This document shows positions 8,710 to 18,194 of a stretch of 54,643 nucleotides of DNA, piece after piece; the first letter of the stretch is position 1, and the number at the start of each line of letters is the position of its first letter. Both the position numbers and the translations under genes were made by a program. Source of the stretch: an uncultured Pseudomonadales bacterium. Lineage in GTDB: Bacteria > Pseudomonadota > Gammaproteobacteria > Pseudomonadales > Cellvibrionaceae. The notes beneath the pieces are model-generated. The model had not been told where the DNA came from and made no database searches. It was given only the letters and a program-made list of their open reading frames with translations. Location of the stretch: NCBI GenBank assembly GCA_947494095.1, contig CANLTI010000033.1, forward strand, positions 1-54,643. The letters are read 5' to 3'.

Positions 8710-9852
8710 ATGATGAAGGCCCAAGGCTCTGCTGCGCCTATAAATATTGCGCCTATGACTCTAGCGCGACGAACCGATTCCGATATTTATCGCCGCTCTT
8801 TGTCGGTGCTGCCAGTGTTCGCTGTTTTGTGGGCTGGCATTGCATGGGCTTCTGGTTTTTATGAGCAGGCTCCTCGTATCGCTCGCATGGCGATGATGGG
8901 TTTTGGCGTTGTCTTTATGGCTCAGCTTGGCTTTGCTGCTGTGCAGGCCAAGCTTTACACTGTATCGGCGATGTCTTGGCGGTTCTTTTTTTACGCCTTA
9001 ATGTTTGCCAACGCTGTCATTTGGAGCGCTCTTTTTACGGCGTGTTTTTTTGAGCAAACCTTTAGCGCTATTTTTTTGCCGATGACGCTAGCAACAGCAG
9101 GCCTAGCCAGTGCTGGGCTTAGTCATTGTGCGCCGAGTCGTTGGGTTGCGCAAAGCTATGTTTCGGTGTTGCTCTTGCCCGCGGTATTTGTCTGCTTTAC
9201 CAGCAGAGATCATATTAGCTTGGGACTGGCGGTTTTGGCCTACTGGTTTTATTGCTTGGTTATTTTACAGCGCTTTCATTTTGAGTACAGCAGCGGTTTT
9301 ACAAAAGACAGTAGCTTTGAGCAAGAGCATACCGAGCTGCAGCGGCAAAACCGGACTGATGGCCTGACTAAGGTCTTTAATCGGCGCTATTTTGATGAGG
9401 CACTGACGCGTGAGTGGCAGCAAGGGGCCGAAGAGGGCGAGTGGTTGGCGCTACTTTTTATTGATATCGACTTCTTTAAAAAAATCAACGATACCTACGG
9501 CCACATGGCAGGCGATGAATGCTTAATGCAAGCGGCCGCTATTATTAATGGTGCGGTGCAATCGGGCAACGATATTGTAGCGCGCTACGGCGGTGAGGAA
9601 TTTGCTGTACTGCTACCACGTACTGCACCTGATATGGCTAAGCGTATAGCCGAGTCTATTCGTAAGCAATTTGAGCTGAAAGATTTTTGCTTTGATGAGC
9701 GCTGTATAAAAATAACGGCCAGTATCGGCGTGAGCGCTATGGTGCCTCGCGCCACAAGCCCTGCCACACAGCTTATCGATCAGGCCGACCAAGGGGTGTA
9801 TTTGGCCAAAGAGACTGGCCGTAATAATGTTCAGTTGTTTGGAGCCGTGTAA
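8710..9852 (+). CDS. Membrane-anchored diguanylate cyclase (GGDEF)
   Basis: A 380-residue protein with about six transmembrane helices (residues 30-185) and a C-terminal GGDEF domain that makes c-di-GMP from two GTP. The domain begins NRTDGLTKVFNRRYFD and contains IDIDFFKKINDTYGH and the active-site signature RYGGEEFAVLLP. The inhibitory-site RxxD five residues before the signature is not conserved (SGND), so product inhibition is probably lacking. The membrane part is a sensor of unknown ligand. No partner gene is adjacent. Confidence 0.9.
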   Translation: MMKAQGSAAPINIAPMTLARRTDSDIYRRSLSVLPVFAVLWAGIAWASGFYEQAPRIARMAMMGFGVVFMAQLGFAAVQAKLYTVSAMSWRFFFYALMFANAVIWSALFTACFFEQTFSAIFLPMTLATAGLASAGLSHCAPSRWVAQSYVSVLLLPAVFVCFTSRDHISLGLAVLAYWFYCLVILQRFHFEYSSGFTKDSSFEQEHTELQRQNRTDGLTKVFNRRYFDEALTREWQQGAEEGEWLALLFIDIDFFKKINDTYGHMAGDECLMQAAAIINGAVQSGNDIVARYGGEEFAVLLPRTAPDMAKRIAESIRKQFELKDFCFDERCIKITASIGVSAMVPRATSPATQLIDQADQGVYLAKETGRNNVQLFGAV

Positions 9853-9867
9853 TAGCTGGCGTCATGA

Positions 9868-9903
9868 TGTGTGTAATGTGTGTAATGTGTGTGCAGTGTG
9901 TGC
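9868..9903. repeat. GTGTGTAAT-type microsatellite
   Basis: An imperfect tandem of gtgtgtaat units directly after the cyclase stop codon. It is low-complexity and noncoding as far as can be seen. Confidence 0.6.
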
Positions 9904-9998
9904 GATAGCAAGAGGGGGCGAAAGACTAATAAAGGAGAGCAGGTTGCACAGCGTGTTGCACAAGCATAAAGCTGCAGATGTGCTAGGTAGCGAAATTA

Positions 9999-10259
9999 TT
10001 CACTATTCACAGGTGCGCAAGTCGGGCGCTAATGCACCATTTGCTGGGCTGCTCAAGCCGTCTACGGTTTTGTGCTCCTCGACTTTATGCTCCTGCAAAG
10101 TCTAATCTTGCATATCCCTATCCCTATCCCTATCCCTATCCCTATGCAGGTGCACTGTCTACCCTTTGCTTTCCCTGCAAGGCCCAGCGCTTAAATGCCC
10201 AGACAATAATCCATCAGTACCCTGTTAAGAGGGGGTTTTTGGTTCGGTTGAATAGTTAC
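9999..10259 (+). mobile_element. Family A MITE, 261-bp copy with perfect 8-bp target duplication
   Basis: The left terminus TTCACTATTCAC and right terminus TTGAATAGTTAC are inverted repeats. CGAAATTA occurs immediately outside both ends (9991-9998 and 10260-10267), a perfect 8-bp target duplication. The interior carries the conserved left arm, two 15-bp sub-repeats, five CCCTAT hexamers and the conserved right arm. No transposase is encoded, so this is a non-autonomous element. Confidence 0.88.
10116..10145. repeat. CCCTAT hexamer repeat inside family A element
   Basis: Five exact CCCTAT units. The equivalent position of the 1760-1995 copy has a single unit, so the hexamer has expanded within the element. 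Confidence 0.85.
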
Positions 10260-10509
10260 CGAAATTATTCATTAACCCTTGGCGCGAATAACCCCGAGAG
10301 CGATATCTTGTTAAGCGGTGTGGTATCCATATCACTCCTTACGGCATGTCTTTTTTGAGCGATTGGCTTCGCAGCGCGATGATGTTTTTTATCGGTGGTG
10401 TCTTGCGGGTGGCTATATTTTGGGCTGCTGGCCCCTGCAATACGGGCTGTTAGGCTTTTGACTTGCCGCTGCGCTGCATTAAAAATACGAGAACTTACCT
10501 TTCATTCGT

Positions 10510-10537
10510 TTGCGCTTGGGCTTTGGTCTGGTAGAAT
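10510..10537 (+). promoter_or_regulatory. Possible sigma70 promoter of cvpA-purF
   Basis: TTGCGC and TAGAAT are separated by 16 bases, about 60 bases before the cvpA start. From the family A element (ends 10259) to here no credible gene is seen, so this is the best promoter candidate. A purR-like operator was not identified. Confidence 0.4.
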
Positions 10538-10597
10538 CGCGCCTCTTAATCTTTCGAGCTATTTCTTTCGTGAATTTCTTAGCGTGAACAGTGCATT

Positions 10598-11134
10598 ATG
10601 AATTGGGCCGATTGGGCAATTATTGCTATTTTAGCTTTGTCTTCGGGCATTGGGCTGATTCGCGGTTTTGTGAAAGAAGCTTTTTCTTTAGTCGTTTGGG
10701 TTGCGGCTGTTGTTATTGCCAAAACGTTTAGCCCACAGCTCGCTACATTACTTTCTAATGTTATTCAAACGCCATCACTGCGTGAATTGGCGGCTTTTGC
10801 TGCATTGTTTGTACTCACTTTGATTGTGGGCGCAATGGCAAACTATTTAGTGGGAGCGCTCGTTAAAATGACGGGGCTTTCCGGTACAGACCGCTTACTC
10901 GGTGTACTTTTTGGCGTAGTGCGTGGCTTTATTATTACTATGCTTATTATTGTGTTTTTACCGGCTATTGTACCGGTTGATCAAGACGCTTGGTGGCAGC
11001 AGTCACGGCTGGTCGGTTATTTATTACAGTTTGAATCCTGGGCGCGTGAATTGTTTTCGGCTTTTGCCGATACGGCGGCTAATGTATTTGGAAGTGCTCA
11101 ATTATTGAGTTCTTTTGTTAAAGAGTATGCATGA
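10598..11134 (+). CDS. cvpA: CvpA family membrane protein
   Basis: A 178-residue inner-membrane protein with four hydrophobic segments and the typical start MNWADWAIIAILALSSGIGL, matching the colicin V production family. Its biochemical role is unsettled; in enteric bacteria it is linked to envelope stress tolerance and biofilm. It lies immediately upstream of purF, the conserved gammaproteobacterial arrangement, with a 106-base gap holding a small hairpin. The start has no strong ribosome site but matches the family. Confidence 0.92.
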   Translation: MNWADWAIIAILALSSGIGLIRGFVKEAFSLVVWVAAVVIAKTFSPQLATLLSNVIQTPSLRELAAFAALFVLTLIVGAMANYLVGALVKMTGLSGTDRLLGVLFGVVRGFIITMLIIVFLPAIVPVDQDAWWQQSRLVGYLLQFESWARELFSAFADTAANVFGSAQLLSSFVKEYA

Positions 11135-11139
11135 ACATT

Positions 11140-11161
11140 AAAGGCGTGTTAATGCGCCTTT
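11140..11161 (+). terminator. Small hairpin between cvpA and purF
   Basis: The arms AAAGGCG and CGCCTTT lie directly after the cvpA stop. There is no U-run behind it, so it is more likely an mRNA-processing or stability stem than a full terminator. Confidence 0.4.
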
Positions 11162-11240
11162 GGAATAATCAATTTTTAGTGGCAGCGCAATAATCGGCGT
11201 GGTTAGCTAAAGTAAGCTTGAGTAACTTTGAGGTAAAATT

Positions 11241-12749
11241 ATGTGTGGCATCGCCGGGATTGTGGGTAAAAGCAATGTGAACGTAGCGTTATATGATGCG
11301 CTAACCATGTTGCAGCATCGTGGCCAGGATGCTGCAGGCATTATGACTTGCCATAATGGTAAGCTTGCTCAGCAAAAGGCTGTTGGCTTGGTGAAAGATG
11401 TGTTTCGTACTCGCCATATGCGACGCTTAGAAGGCAATATGGGAATTGGTCATGTGCGCTACCCAACGGCAGGCAGTACTGGCCCGGCGTTAGCCCAGCC
11501 ATTTTATGTTAATTCGCCTTATGGCATTGCGTTAGCGCATAACGGTAACCTCACCAATACAGAGCAATTGCGCAAAGATCTATTCTTATCTGATTTACGC
11601 CATATCAATACCGATTCTGACTCTGAAGTGTTGTTGAATGTGCTAGCGCACGAAATTCAAGAGCAAGGCAAATTACGCCCCACCCCAGAAGATATTTTTA
11701 AAGCCGTTGCTGGTGTTAATAAGCGCGCGCGTGGCGGTTATGCTGTTGTCGCATTGTTATCTAATTACGGTGTGTTAGCGTTTCGTGACCCGCATGGTAT
11801 TCGACCATTGGTCTATGGTGTGCGTGACTCGGCCAAAGGTCAGGAATACATGATTGCCTCAGAAAGTGTTGCGCTTGATGTATTGGGCTTTAAATTAATT
11901 GGCGATGTCCAACCTGGTGAAGCTATTTATATCACAACAGATGGCGAGCTTTATAAGCAGCAGTGTGCCGAAAACGCCCAGTTGACGCCGTGTATTTTTG
12001 AGCATGTGTACTTTGCTCGACCCGACTCAATTATGGATGGCATATCGGTTTATAAGGCCCGACTCCGTCAAGGCGAGCGCCTTGCTGCCAAAATATTAAG
12101 CCAGCGCCCCGATCATGATATTGATGTTGTTATCCCCATTCCTGATTCTAGCCGTGTTGCAGGGCAAGCTTTAGCGCATACGTTGGGTGTTAAGTTTCGT
12201 GAAGGCTTAGTGAAAAACCGCTACATTGGCCGCACTTTTATTATGCCCGGTCAAAAATTGCGCAAAAAGTCTGTGCGCCAAAAACTAAACCCAATTGATT
12301 TAGAGTTTCGTGGTAAAAACGTACTCTTGGTCGATGATTCAATTGTACGCGGCACCACTTGCCAGCAAATTATTCAAATGGCACGCGATGCTGGTGCGGC
12401 TAAGGTGTACTTTGCCTCAGCGGCGCCTGCCGTTAAATACCCTAATGTCTACGGTATTGATATGCCTTCGGTAAACGAGTTGATTGCCCATGGCCGCACC
12501 GATGATGAAGTGTGCCAAGAAATTGGCGCCGATTGGTTAATTTATCAAGACCTTGAAGACTTAATTGCGGCTTCTGGCGAAGGCAACCCCGATGTGCCTA
12601 AATTTGATTGTGCGGTATTTGATGGTAAGTATGTGACCGGCGATGTTGATGAGGCTTATTTGTTACGCTTAGATGAAGCCCGTAACGATATTGCGCAAGC
12701 CGGTGATAGCAATGATGATGACGCTATGGTAGGTATTCAAAACTCATAA
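11241..12749 (+). CDS. purF: Amidophosphoribosyltransferase
   Basis: The first committed enzyme of purine synthesis, converting PRPP and glutamine to 5-phosphoribosylamine. The protein has 502 residues, the usual length. Cys2 (MCGIAGIVG) is the N-terminal nucleophile of the glutaminase domain, and the start places it directly after Met. The phosphoribosyltransferase domain holds the PRPP loop [13 protein letters not shown] near residue 365. GHVRYPTAG and AHNGNLTN are glutaminase motifs. The ribosome site GAGG lies upstream of the ATG. It forms an operon with cvpA. Confidence 0.97.
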   Translation: MCGIAGIVGKSNVNVALYDALTMLQHRGQDAAGIMTCHNGKLAQQKAVGLVKDVFRTRHMRRLEGNMGIGHVRYPTAGSTGPALAQPFYVNSPYGIALAHNGNLTNTEQLRKDLFLSDLRHINTDSDSEVLLNVLAHEIQEQGKLRPTPEDIFKAVAGVNKRARGGYAVVALLSNYGVLAFRDPHGIRPLVYGVRDSAKGQEYMIASESVALDVLGFKLIGDVQPGEAIYITTDGELYKQQCAENAQLTPCIFEHVYFARPDSIMDGISVYKARLRQGERLAAKILSQRPDHDIDVVIPIPDSSRVAGQALAHTLGVKFREGLVKNRYIGRTFIMPGQKLRKKSVRQKLNPIDLEFRGKNVLLVDDSIVRGTTCQQIIQMARDAGAAKVYFASAAPAVKYPNVYGIDMPSVNELIAHGRTDDEVCQEIGADWLIYQDLEDLIAASGEGNPDVPKFDCAVFDGKYVTGDVDEAYLLRLDEARNDIAQAGDSNDDDAMVGIQNS

Positions 12750-12834
12750 TATGGCTGTACTAGCTTTTAATGTAATGAGTTTTGAATAGGCTTATGGGCC
12801 TTGTGTGACGGTTAAATTATTTTGGCCGTTGCGC

Positions 12835-13413
12835 TTAGTGAAGCGCTGCAATAATAGGCAGCGTTTTTACAATATCAGCCTCGGCATCGAGTAATACTTC
12901 CATTCTGGCCTCTACTACAGCGGCATCAAAATATTGATAAGCCAGCTTCAAAAACAAGTCATCGTGGCGGCGCTCGGACTCGGTAATAGCCAAATAAAAC
13001 TTTTTCAAATCACCTGCTGGCAGTGCGTCGGCCACCAAACCAAAGCGCTCACAGCCTCGCGCCTCTACAATACTCCCTATGAGTAAGCGGTCTAAAAAGT
13101 ACACATCGGTACCTTTGCGCATGTGTTTTCGGAAGGCGTTAATGTATGCGTCTTTGGTGTCGGCGGCTAAAATCAAACCGCGTTGATGCAAAATTTTAAC
13201 CACATCCCTAAAGTGCACCATTTCCTCGAGCGCGAGGTCGCACATGGCCTCTACAAGATCGGTCTTATCGGGATAGTGGCTGAGCATTGAGGTTGCCATG
13301 CCGCTGGCTTTTTTCTCGGCGGCAGCATGGTCGACTAAAAAAGCATCAAAATTGGCGAGTACAGTCTCTATCCAAGCTTGGGGGGTTGCGTATCTTAAAG
13401 TATAGGATTTCAT
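12835..13413 (-). CDS. miaE: tRNA-(ms2io6A)-hydroxylase
   Basis: A diiron monooxygenase that hydroxylates the isopentenyl chain of ms2i6A37 in tRNA. The helical ferritin-like core holds the iron ligands in ALEEMVHF (ExxH) and in ESERRHDD (ExxRH), with further Glu in VEARGCERF. The frame remains open to a TTG at 13527, but the ATG at 13413 (MKSYTLRY) gives a protein of about 192 residues, matching family length. The extra N-terminus would be unconserved. It is divergent from fabV and converges on purF. Confidence 0.9.
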   Translation of the reverse strand: MKSYTLRYATPQAWIETVLANFDAFLVDHAAAEKKASGMATSMLSHYPDKTDLVEAMCDLALEEMVHFRDVVKILHQRGLILAADTKDAYINAFRKHMRKGTDVYFLDRLLIGSIVEARGCERFGLVADALPAGDLKKFYLAITESERRHDDLFLKLAYQYFDAAVVEARMEVLLDAEADIVKTLPIIAALH

Positions 13414-13575
13414 GGGGGGATTTAGACCATCAGGTTTAGGTGATTTTGCAAAAGCGGGCAGTATTATAACGGGTGATATATAATGGCGCTCTTTTAATGC
13501 TGGCCAACGCTGATGTAGCGCGTTCAAGCCTTAGTTTTCTTTGACTATTGCCCCTTTGATGGCGACAGGACCCTT

Positions 13576-14763
13576 ATGATTATTAAGCCAAAAGTTCGTG
13601 GATTTATTTGTACCAATGCTCACCCTGCTGGTTGTGCGGCTAATGTAGCCTCGCAAATTGATTTTGTTAAAGCGCAGGGCGCGGTGACCGATGGCCCCAA
13701 AAACGTCTTGGTGATTGGCTCTTCTACTGGTTATGGCTTGGCCTCTCGTATTACAGCGGCTTTTGGCTCTGCTGCCAACACTTTAGGTATTTGTTTTGAA
13801 AAACCCGCGACTGAGCGCAAAACCGGTTCGGCGGGGTTTTACAATGCAACCGCCTTTGATCAAGCCGCTAATGCTGCGGGCTTGTACGCTAAAACCATTA
13901 ATGGCGATGCTTTTTCTAACGAAATCAAAGCCAAAGCGCTAGAATTGATTCAAGCGGATATGGGTAAAATTGACTTAGTGGTGTATAGCTTGGCATCACC
14001 ACGGCGTACCGATCCGAATACCGGCGAAACCTACAGTTCGGTGCTTAAGCCTATCGGTAAAAGCTATACCTCTAAAAACCTTAATACCGATACCCTCAAA
14101 ATTGCCGAAGTCACGATTGAGCCGGCCAGCGAAGAAGAAATCGCCAATACCGTTAAGGTTATGGGTGGCGAAGACTGGGAAATGTGGATGGACGCCCTGC
14201 AAGAAGCAGGCGTGTTAAACGACCACTGTAAAACCGTTGCTTACACCTACTTAGGTGATAAGCTCACCTGGCCAATCTACGGTAAAGCGACTATTGGTAA
14301 GGCAAAAGAAGATTTAGATCGCGCGGCGACGGCGCTTAATGGCAAGCTAGCAGGTTTAGGTGGCCAAGCGAATGTTGCGGTACTTAAAGCGTTAGTCACA
14401 CAGGCGAGTTCGGCTATCCCTGTCATGCCTTTGTACTTATCTATTTTGTATAAAGTGATGAAAGAAGAGGGCACTCACGAAGGCTGTATTGAGCAAGCTT
14501 ATCGCTTATTTACCGAAGGTCTATACACCGCCAAACCTCGCTTAGATGATACCAACCGCTTGCGTATGGATAACTTAGAGCTTGCACCAGAAACTCAAGC
14601 CAAAGTTGAAAAGCTTTGGGAGCAAGTCACCGAAGAGAACTTACTCGATATTACCGACTTTAAAGGCCATCATGAAGCGTTTTTAAACTTGTTTGGTTTT
14701 GAAGATAAAGGTATAGATTACAGCGAAGACGTTAACCCTTTGGTTGAAAATACGTTTGTTTAA
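13576..14763 (+). CDS. fabV: Enoyl-ACP reductase FabV
   Basis: NADH-dependent trans-2-enoyl-ACP/CoA reductase, the last step of fatty-acid elongation and a triclosan-insensitive isozyme. It is 395 residues, the family length. The start [17 protein letters not shown] is diagnostic. The nucleotide-binding motif reads [13 protein letters not shown]. The catalytic Tyr and Lys are spaced by eight residues in [14 protein letters not shown] monocistronic gene followed closely by an acyltransferase gene that may be co-transcribed. Confidence 0.95.
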   Translation: MIIKPKVRGFICTNAHPAGCAANVASQIDFVKAQGAVTDGPKNVLVIGSSTGYGLASRITAAFGSAANTLGICFEKPATERKTGSAGFYNATAFDQAANAAGLYAKTINGDAFSNEIKAKALELIQADMGKIDLVVYSLASPRRTDPNTGETYSSVLKPIGKSYTSKNLNTDTLKIAEVTIEPASEEEIANTVKVMGGEDWEMWMDALQEAGVLNDHCKTVAYTYLGDKLTWPIYGKATIGKAKEDLDRAATALNGKLAGLGGQANVAVLKALVTQASSAIPVMPLYLSILYKVMKEEGTHEGCIEQAYRLFTEGLYTAKPRLDDTNRLRMDNLELAPETQAKVEKLWEQVTEENLLDITDFKGHHEAFLNLFGFEDKGIDYSEDVNPLVENTFV

Positions 14764-14805
14764 CGGGCCTTTTGGCTCATTATTAGAGACTGAGTGTTAA
14801 AGCCT

Positions 14806-15759
14806 ATGTCACGGCCTGTTTTTCGTAAAGCTCTATTGGCTCCTCAATACTGGCTAACGTGGTTGAGTTTTGGTTTGTGGTGGCTGCTTGCGCAGTTGCT
14901 GCCTTACCATTTTCAGCTTTGGTTAGGTCGGCGCCTTGGGCGTGTGATGGCGCGTTTTGCCAAGCGACGTGTGGCGATTGCGAAGCGCAATCTTGAATTA
15001 TGCTTCCCAGAGCTTGATGAGAGGGCGCAAAAAAAACTGCTGCGTGAACACTTAGAGTCCGTAGGCATTGGTTTTTTTGAAATAGGCATTGCGTGGTTTT
15101 GGTCGCGCAAGCGCTTGCAAAAGCAAGTAACTTATAGTGGCCTTGAGCACTTAAAAGCCGCCGAAAGTGCAGGTGAAGGCGTGTTGTTGATGGCCATGCA
15201 CTTTACCCATGTAGATTGCGGCGGTATTTTTGCGGCGTTAGAGCACTCGATTGATTGTAGCTACCGCAAGCACGCCAACCCAGTATATGACTTGGTGCAG
15301 CGCAGTTGTCGTGAGCGTTTTAATGAAGGTAATTTAGCGATTGAGCGCGGCGATGTGCGCACAATGATTCGCCAACTGAAGAAAGGTCGTGCAATATGGT
15401 ACGCTCCCGACCAAGATTACGGTGCTAAGCACAGTATCTTTGTGCCGTTTTTTGGTGTGCAGGCGGCTACAATTACCGCAACCAGCCAAATTGCCCGTAT
15501 GGGCCGCGCGAAGGTTATTCCTTTTACCTGCTTGCGCAAGGCCGGTGGTGGTTACGAGTATAAAGCTTACCCAGCACTAGAGGGCTTCCCGTCAGGTGAT
15601 GAGTTGATTGATACAACGCAAATCAATGAATTTGTCGAAATGGCTGTAAGGCAAGCGCCCGAGCAGTATTTGTGGGTACATCGGCGCTTTAAAACGCGCC
15701 CACCAGGTGACGAAGACGTGTATGCTCAAGTGGGTATTTCCCGCGGTAAGCGGCAGTAA
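14806..15759 (+). CDS. LpxL/HtrB-type lipid A lauroyl acyltransferase
   Basis: An inner-membrane acyltransferase of about 317 residues that transfers an acyl chain from acyl-ACP to a Kdo2-lipid A precursor. It has an N-terminal membrane segment (WLTWLSFGLWWLLAQLLP) and the catalytic H(x4)D motif in MAMHFTHVDCGG. Conserved basic and aromatic motifs are seen at SCRERFNEG, GRAIWYAPDQDYG and YLWVHRRFKTRP. An in-frame GTG at 14794 is an alternative start. LpxL and LpxM type cannot be separated safely from sequence alone. Confidence 0.88.
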   Translation: MSRPVFRKALLAPQYWLTWLSFGLWWLLAQLLPYHFQLWLGRRLGRVMARFAKRRVAIAKRNLELCFPELDERAQKKLLREHLESVGIGFFEIGIAWFWSRKRLQKQVTYSGLEHLKAAESAGEGVLLMAMHFTHVDCGGIFAALEHSIDCSYRKHANPVYDLVQRSCRERFNEGNLAIERGDVRTMIRQLKKGRAIWYAPDQDYGAKHSIFVPFFGVQAATITATSQIARMGRAKVIPFTCLRKAGGGYEYKAYPALEGFPSGDELIDTTQINEFVEMAVRQAPEQYLWVHRRFKTRPPGDEDVYAQVGISRGKRQ

Positions 15760-15910
15760 GTTTGATTGACCCAGAGGCTGAGTGAGGCGCTATCGCTCAA
15801 AACGCCATCTAAATGACGCCGAGTATCTGGCGCTACTTGTCACAAGGCAGGGGCGTTAGTAATATGGCGACCCTTTAATTATTACAATTTACATATCGTT
15901 GGAGATAATC

Positions 15911-16786
15911 ATGTTTCGAGGCAGCATGGTGGCGTTAGTTACGCCCATGAAAGCTGATACATCTATTGATTGGCAAGCACTACATGATTTGGTTGATTGG
16001 CACTTAGAGCAGGGTACACACGGCATTGTTGCTGTGGGTACAACGGGCGAGTCGCCTACTTTGGCGATAGATGAACACATTGATGTGATTCGACGTGTTG
16101 TTGATCAGGTTGCTGGTCGTGTTCCGGTGATTGCCGGTACCGGTGCAAACTCGACCACTGAGGCGGTTGAGCTGACTAAGGCGGGCAAAGATGTCGGCGT
16201 AGATGCCTGCTTACTTGTCACCCCGTACTACAACAAACCTTCACAGGACGGTTTGTATCAGCACTATGCGCATGTCGCGCAAACGGTGGACATTCCTCAG
16301 ATATTGTACAACGTACCTAGTCGTACGGCTGTCGATCTTAAGCCGCAAACTGTGGGCCGATTATCGCGTTTCCCTAATATTATTGGTATCAAAGAGGCGA
16401 CGGGCGACTTGGCCCGCTTAACGCATCTTAAGCCATTGGTGGTACCGGGGTTTATTTTATTAAGTGGTGACGATGAAACTGCGTTTGATTTTTTGAAGCA
16501 CGGCGGCCACGGTGAGATCTCGGTAACGGCTAATGTGGCGCCAGCGCAAGTGGCTAGAATGTGCGATTTAATTGCAGATGGTGAACTTGAGGCGGCAAAA
16601 AGTATCCATGATGCGTTAATGCCATTGCATAAGTCTTTATTTTTGGAGGCTAACCCTGTACCTGTTAAGTGGGTGCTTGAGCAAATGGGGAAATGCGAAG
16701 GTACTTTAAGATTGCCGTTGACACGACTTGACCCCAAGTTTCAGCGTGCTGTTAAAGAAGCGATGCAGCGCTGCCGATTGGTGTAA
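15911..16786 (+). CDS. dapA: 4-hydroxy-tetrahydrodipicolinate synthase
   Basis: A lysine/diaminopimelate biosynthesis enzyme condensing pyruvate with aspartate semialdehyde in the cytoplasm. The product is 291 residues. The Schiff-base Lys is in IIGIKEATGD and the catalytic Tyr in LLVTPYYNKPS; GTTGESPTL and the C-terminal NPVPVKW are typical. The ATG at 15911 has GGAG seven bases upstream, and the in-frame TTG at 15899 would place that ribosome site inside the gene. It is followed by bamC, the usual gammaproteobacterial pairing. Confidence 0.96.
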   Translation: MFRGSMVALVTPMKADTSIDWQALHDLVDWHLEQGTHGIVAVGTTGESPTLAIDEHIDVIRRVVDQVAGRVPVIAGTGANSTTEAVELTKAGKDVGVDACLLVTPYYNKPSQDGLYQHYAHVAQTVDIPQILYNVPSRTAVDLKPQTVGRLSRFPNIIGIKEATGDLARLTHLKPLVVPGFILLSGDDETAFDFLKHGGHGEISVTANVAPAQVARMCDLIADGELEAAKSIHDALMPLHKSLFLEANPVPVKWVLEQMGKCEGTLRLPLTRLDPKFQRAVKEAMQRCRLV

Positions 16787-16840
16787 TAGGGTTAACCCGA
16801 GCATGCCGAACGTAGGCATACCTAACGCGCTGGTTAACCC

Positions 16841-16860
16841 CAACTCAATACGTTGAGTTG
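16841..16860 (+). terminator. Hairpin after dapA
   Basis: A perfect stem CAACTCAA / TTGAGTTG with loop tacg, followed by TTTATATAT. Just upstream, a second inverted repeat (gggttaacc...ggttaaccc, 16789-16840) surrounds it. It may reduce read-through into bamC. Confidence 0.6.
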
Positions 16861-16980
16861 TTTATATATACATGCTTGGTTGTTTTTAGCTATATAGACT
16901 GATTGTTTTATATAAAAGTGCCACGGCACAGCAGTCACTAATACGCAATAGTAATTAAATAGACAATGAGAATATGATTT

Positions 16981-18120
16981 GTGAATAAGGTTTTAGCAAG
17001 CAAAGCACTATTGGGTAGTGTGTTGGCCGTAATGGTTACTGGCTGTGGGATGCTTCCTGATCGCGCTAACCAATACAAAGAAGCGGGTGTCGTCGAAGAG
17101 ATTACGCTACCTGAAGGGGTTGCGGCTGCACCTATGGAGTCTGCTTTTGCCGTACCGCAAATAACGGTTAATGAGTTCGATTATATTGATACCGATGAAA
17201 AGCAAGTCGTGCCACGGCCTGCAGCTATGAGCCAAGACTCTGAATATGCGCGGGTAAAAATTCAAAAAGTCGGTGGGCGCCGCTGGGTGTTGGCTGAAGC
17301 GCCAACCAGTCAAGTGTGGCCATTGGTTCAGAGCTTTTTAGCGCGCAATGGTATTTTGGTCGACAAGGCCCGCCCTAAAACGGGTGAAATAGATACCGCT
17401 TGGTTAAGCTTTAAAGTCGATGCTAATACCAAAAGCCGCTACCATATTCGCATAGAAAAAGGCGTGCGCGAAGACTCTTCGGAGATTCACGTTTTGCATC
17501 AGCAAATCGATGCCAAGCAAAGCACCGAATCATGGCCAGCACAATCGAGTGATACCGAGCGCGAAGCCTGGATGCTCGATGAGCTAGCGGTCAGTATCGC
17601 GCAGGGTATTAGTAACCGAGCCGCTTCGCTATTAGGCCAGTCAGTGGGCGGCCAAGAAAAAATCGTATTGCGCCGAGAAGGCGAAGAACCTATTTTAGAT
17701 ATTCACTTAGACCGTGAACGCGCGCAAGCGACACTCGCGCAAGCGCTCAATAAAGAAGGTTTACATACCTGGACCGAAGAAGCTGAGCATGGCTTAATTT
17801 ACTTTGCTTATGATGACTTAAGTGATGAGCCTGGGTTTTGGAAAAAAATAACATTTCGGGGTAACGATGATGTGCCCGAGTTACCGCCGGTAGAGTTGCG
17901 AAACTTAATTGCTGGTATGTCGGCCAGCGCCACAGAAGTGTTTGGTGATGTTCCTGGCTTCGCGGTTAAAGCTAATGCTAAGCGCACTATGGGCTATTTA
18001 CTTAGGGTGCAAGAGCAAAATGACAAAATTGTAGTGCGTATTCGCAATACACGGGGTGAGCTATTACCGTTTCATGAAGCAAAACAGTTAATGTTTGTGA
18101 TTCGCCGTAACCTTATTTAA
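16981..18120 (+). CDS. bamC: Outer membrane assembly lipoprotein BamC
   Basis: A 379-residue lipoprotein subunit of the BAM complex that folds beta-barrel proteins into the outer membrane. The signal peptide ends in lipobox VTGC (Cys near residue 22). A low-complexity N-terminal segment (residues 23-80) corresponds to the BamD-binding tail, and two helix-grip domains follow. The start codon is GTG. Location directly after dapA supports the call. A terminator follows the stop codon. Confidence 0.9.
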   Translation: MNKVLASKALLGSVLAVMVTGCGMLPDRANQYKEAGVVEEITLPEGVAAAPMESAFAVPQITVNEFDYIDTDEKQVVPRPAAMSQDSEYARVKIQKVGGRRWVLAEAPTSQVWPLVQSFLARNGILVDKARPKTGEIDTAWLSFKVDANTKSRYHIRIEKGVREDSSEIHVLHQQIDAKQSTESWPAQSSDTEREAWMLDELAVSIAQGISNRAASLLGQSVGGQEKIVLRREGEEPILDIHLDRERAQATLAQALNKEGLHTWTEEAEHGLIYFAYDDLSDEPGFWKKITFRGNDDVPELPPVELRNLIAGMSASATEVFGDVPGFAVKANAKRTMGYLLRVQEQNDKIVVRIRNTRGELLPFHEAKQLMFVIRRNLI

Positions 18121-18150
18121 GTCAGTGTTATGCGTGACCGTGTTATTTAA

Positions 18151-18171
18151 AAGGCCTACGGGCCTTTTTTT
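18151..18171 (+). terminator. Terminator after bamC
   Basis: The stem AAGGCC / GGCCTT with loop tacg is followed by a T-run. It separates bamC from the next hydrolase gene. Confidence 0.8.
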
Positions 18172-18194
18172 GTGGTTTTTTTCAAGGAATGGCT

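Noticed and set aside
10032..10358. Protein with YP repeats
   Set aside because: This is the CCCTAT hexamer of the family A element read in frame; no start site or homology.
12835..13527. Longer MiaE with TTG start
   Set aside because: The extra 38 residues are not family-like, and the ATG at 13413 gives the usual length.
16297..16737. Minus-strand frame inside dapA
   Set aside because: It is antisense to a clear dapA coding sequence; similar shadows occur opposite bamC, purF, fabV and the YbbP-type permease.
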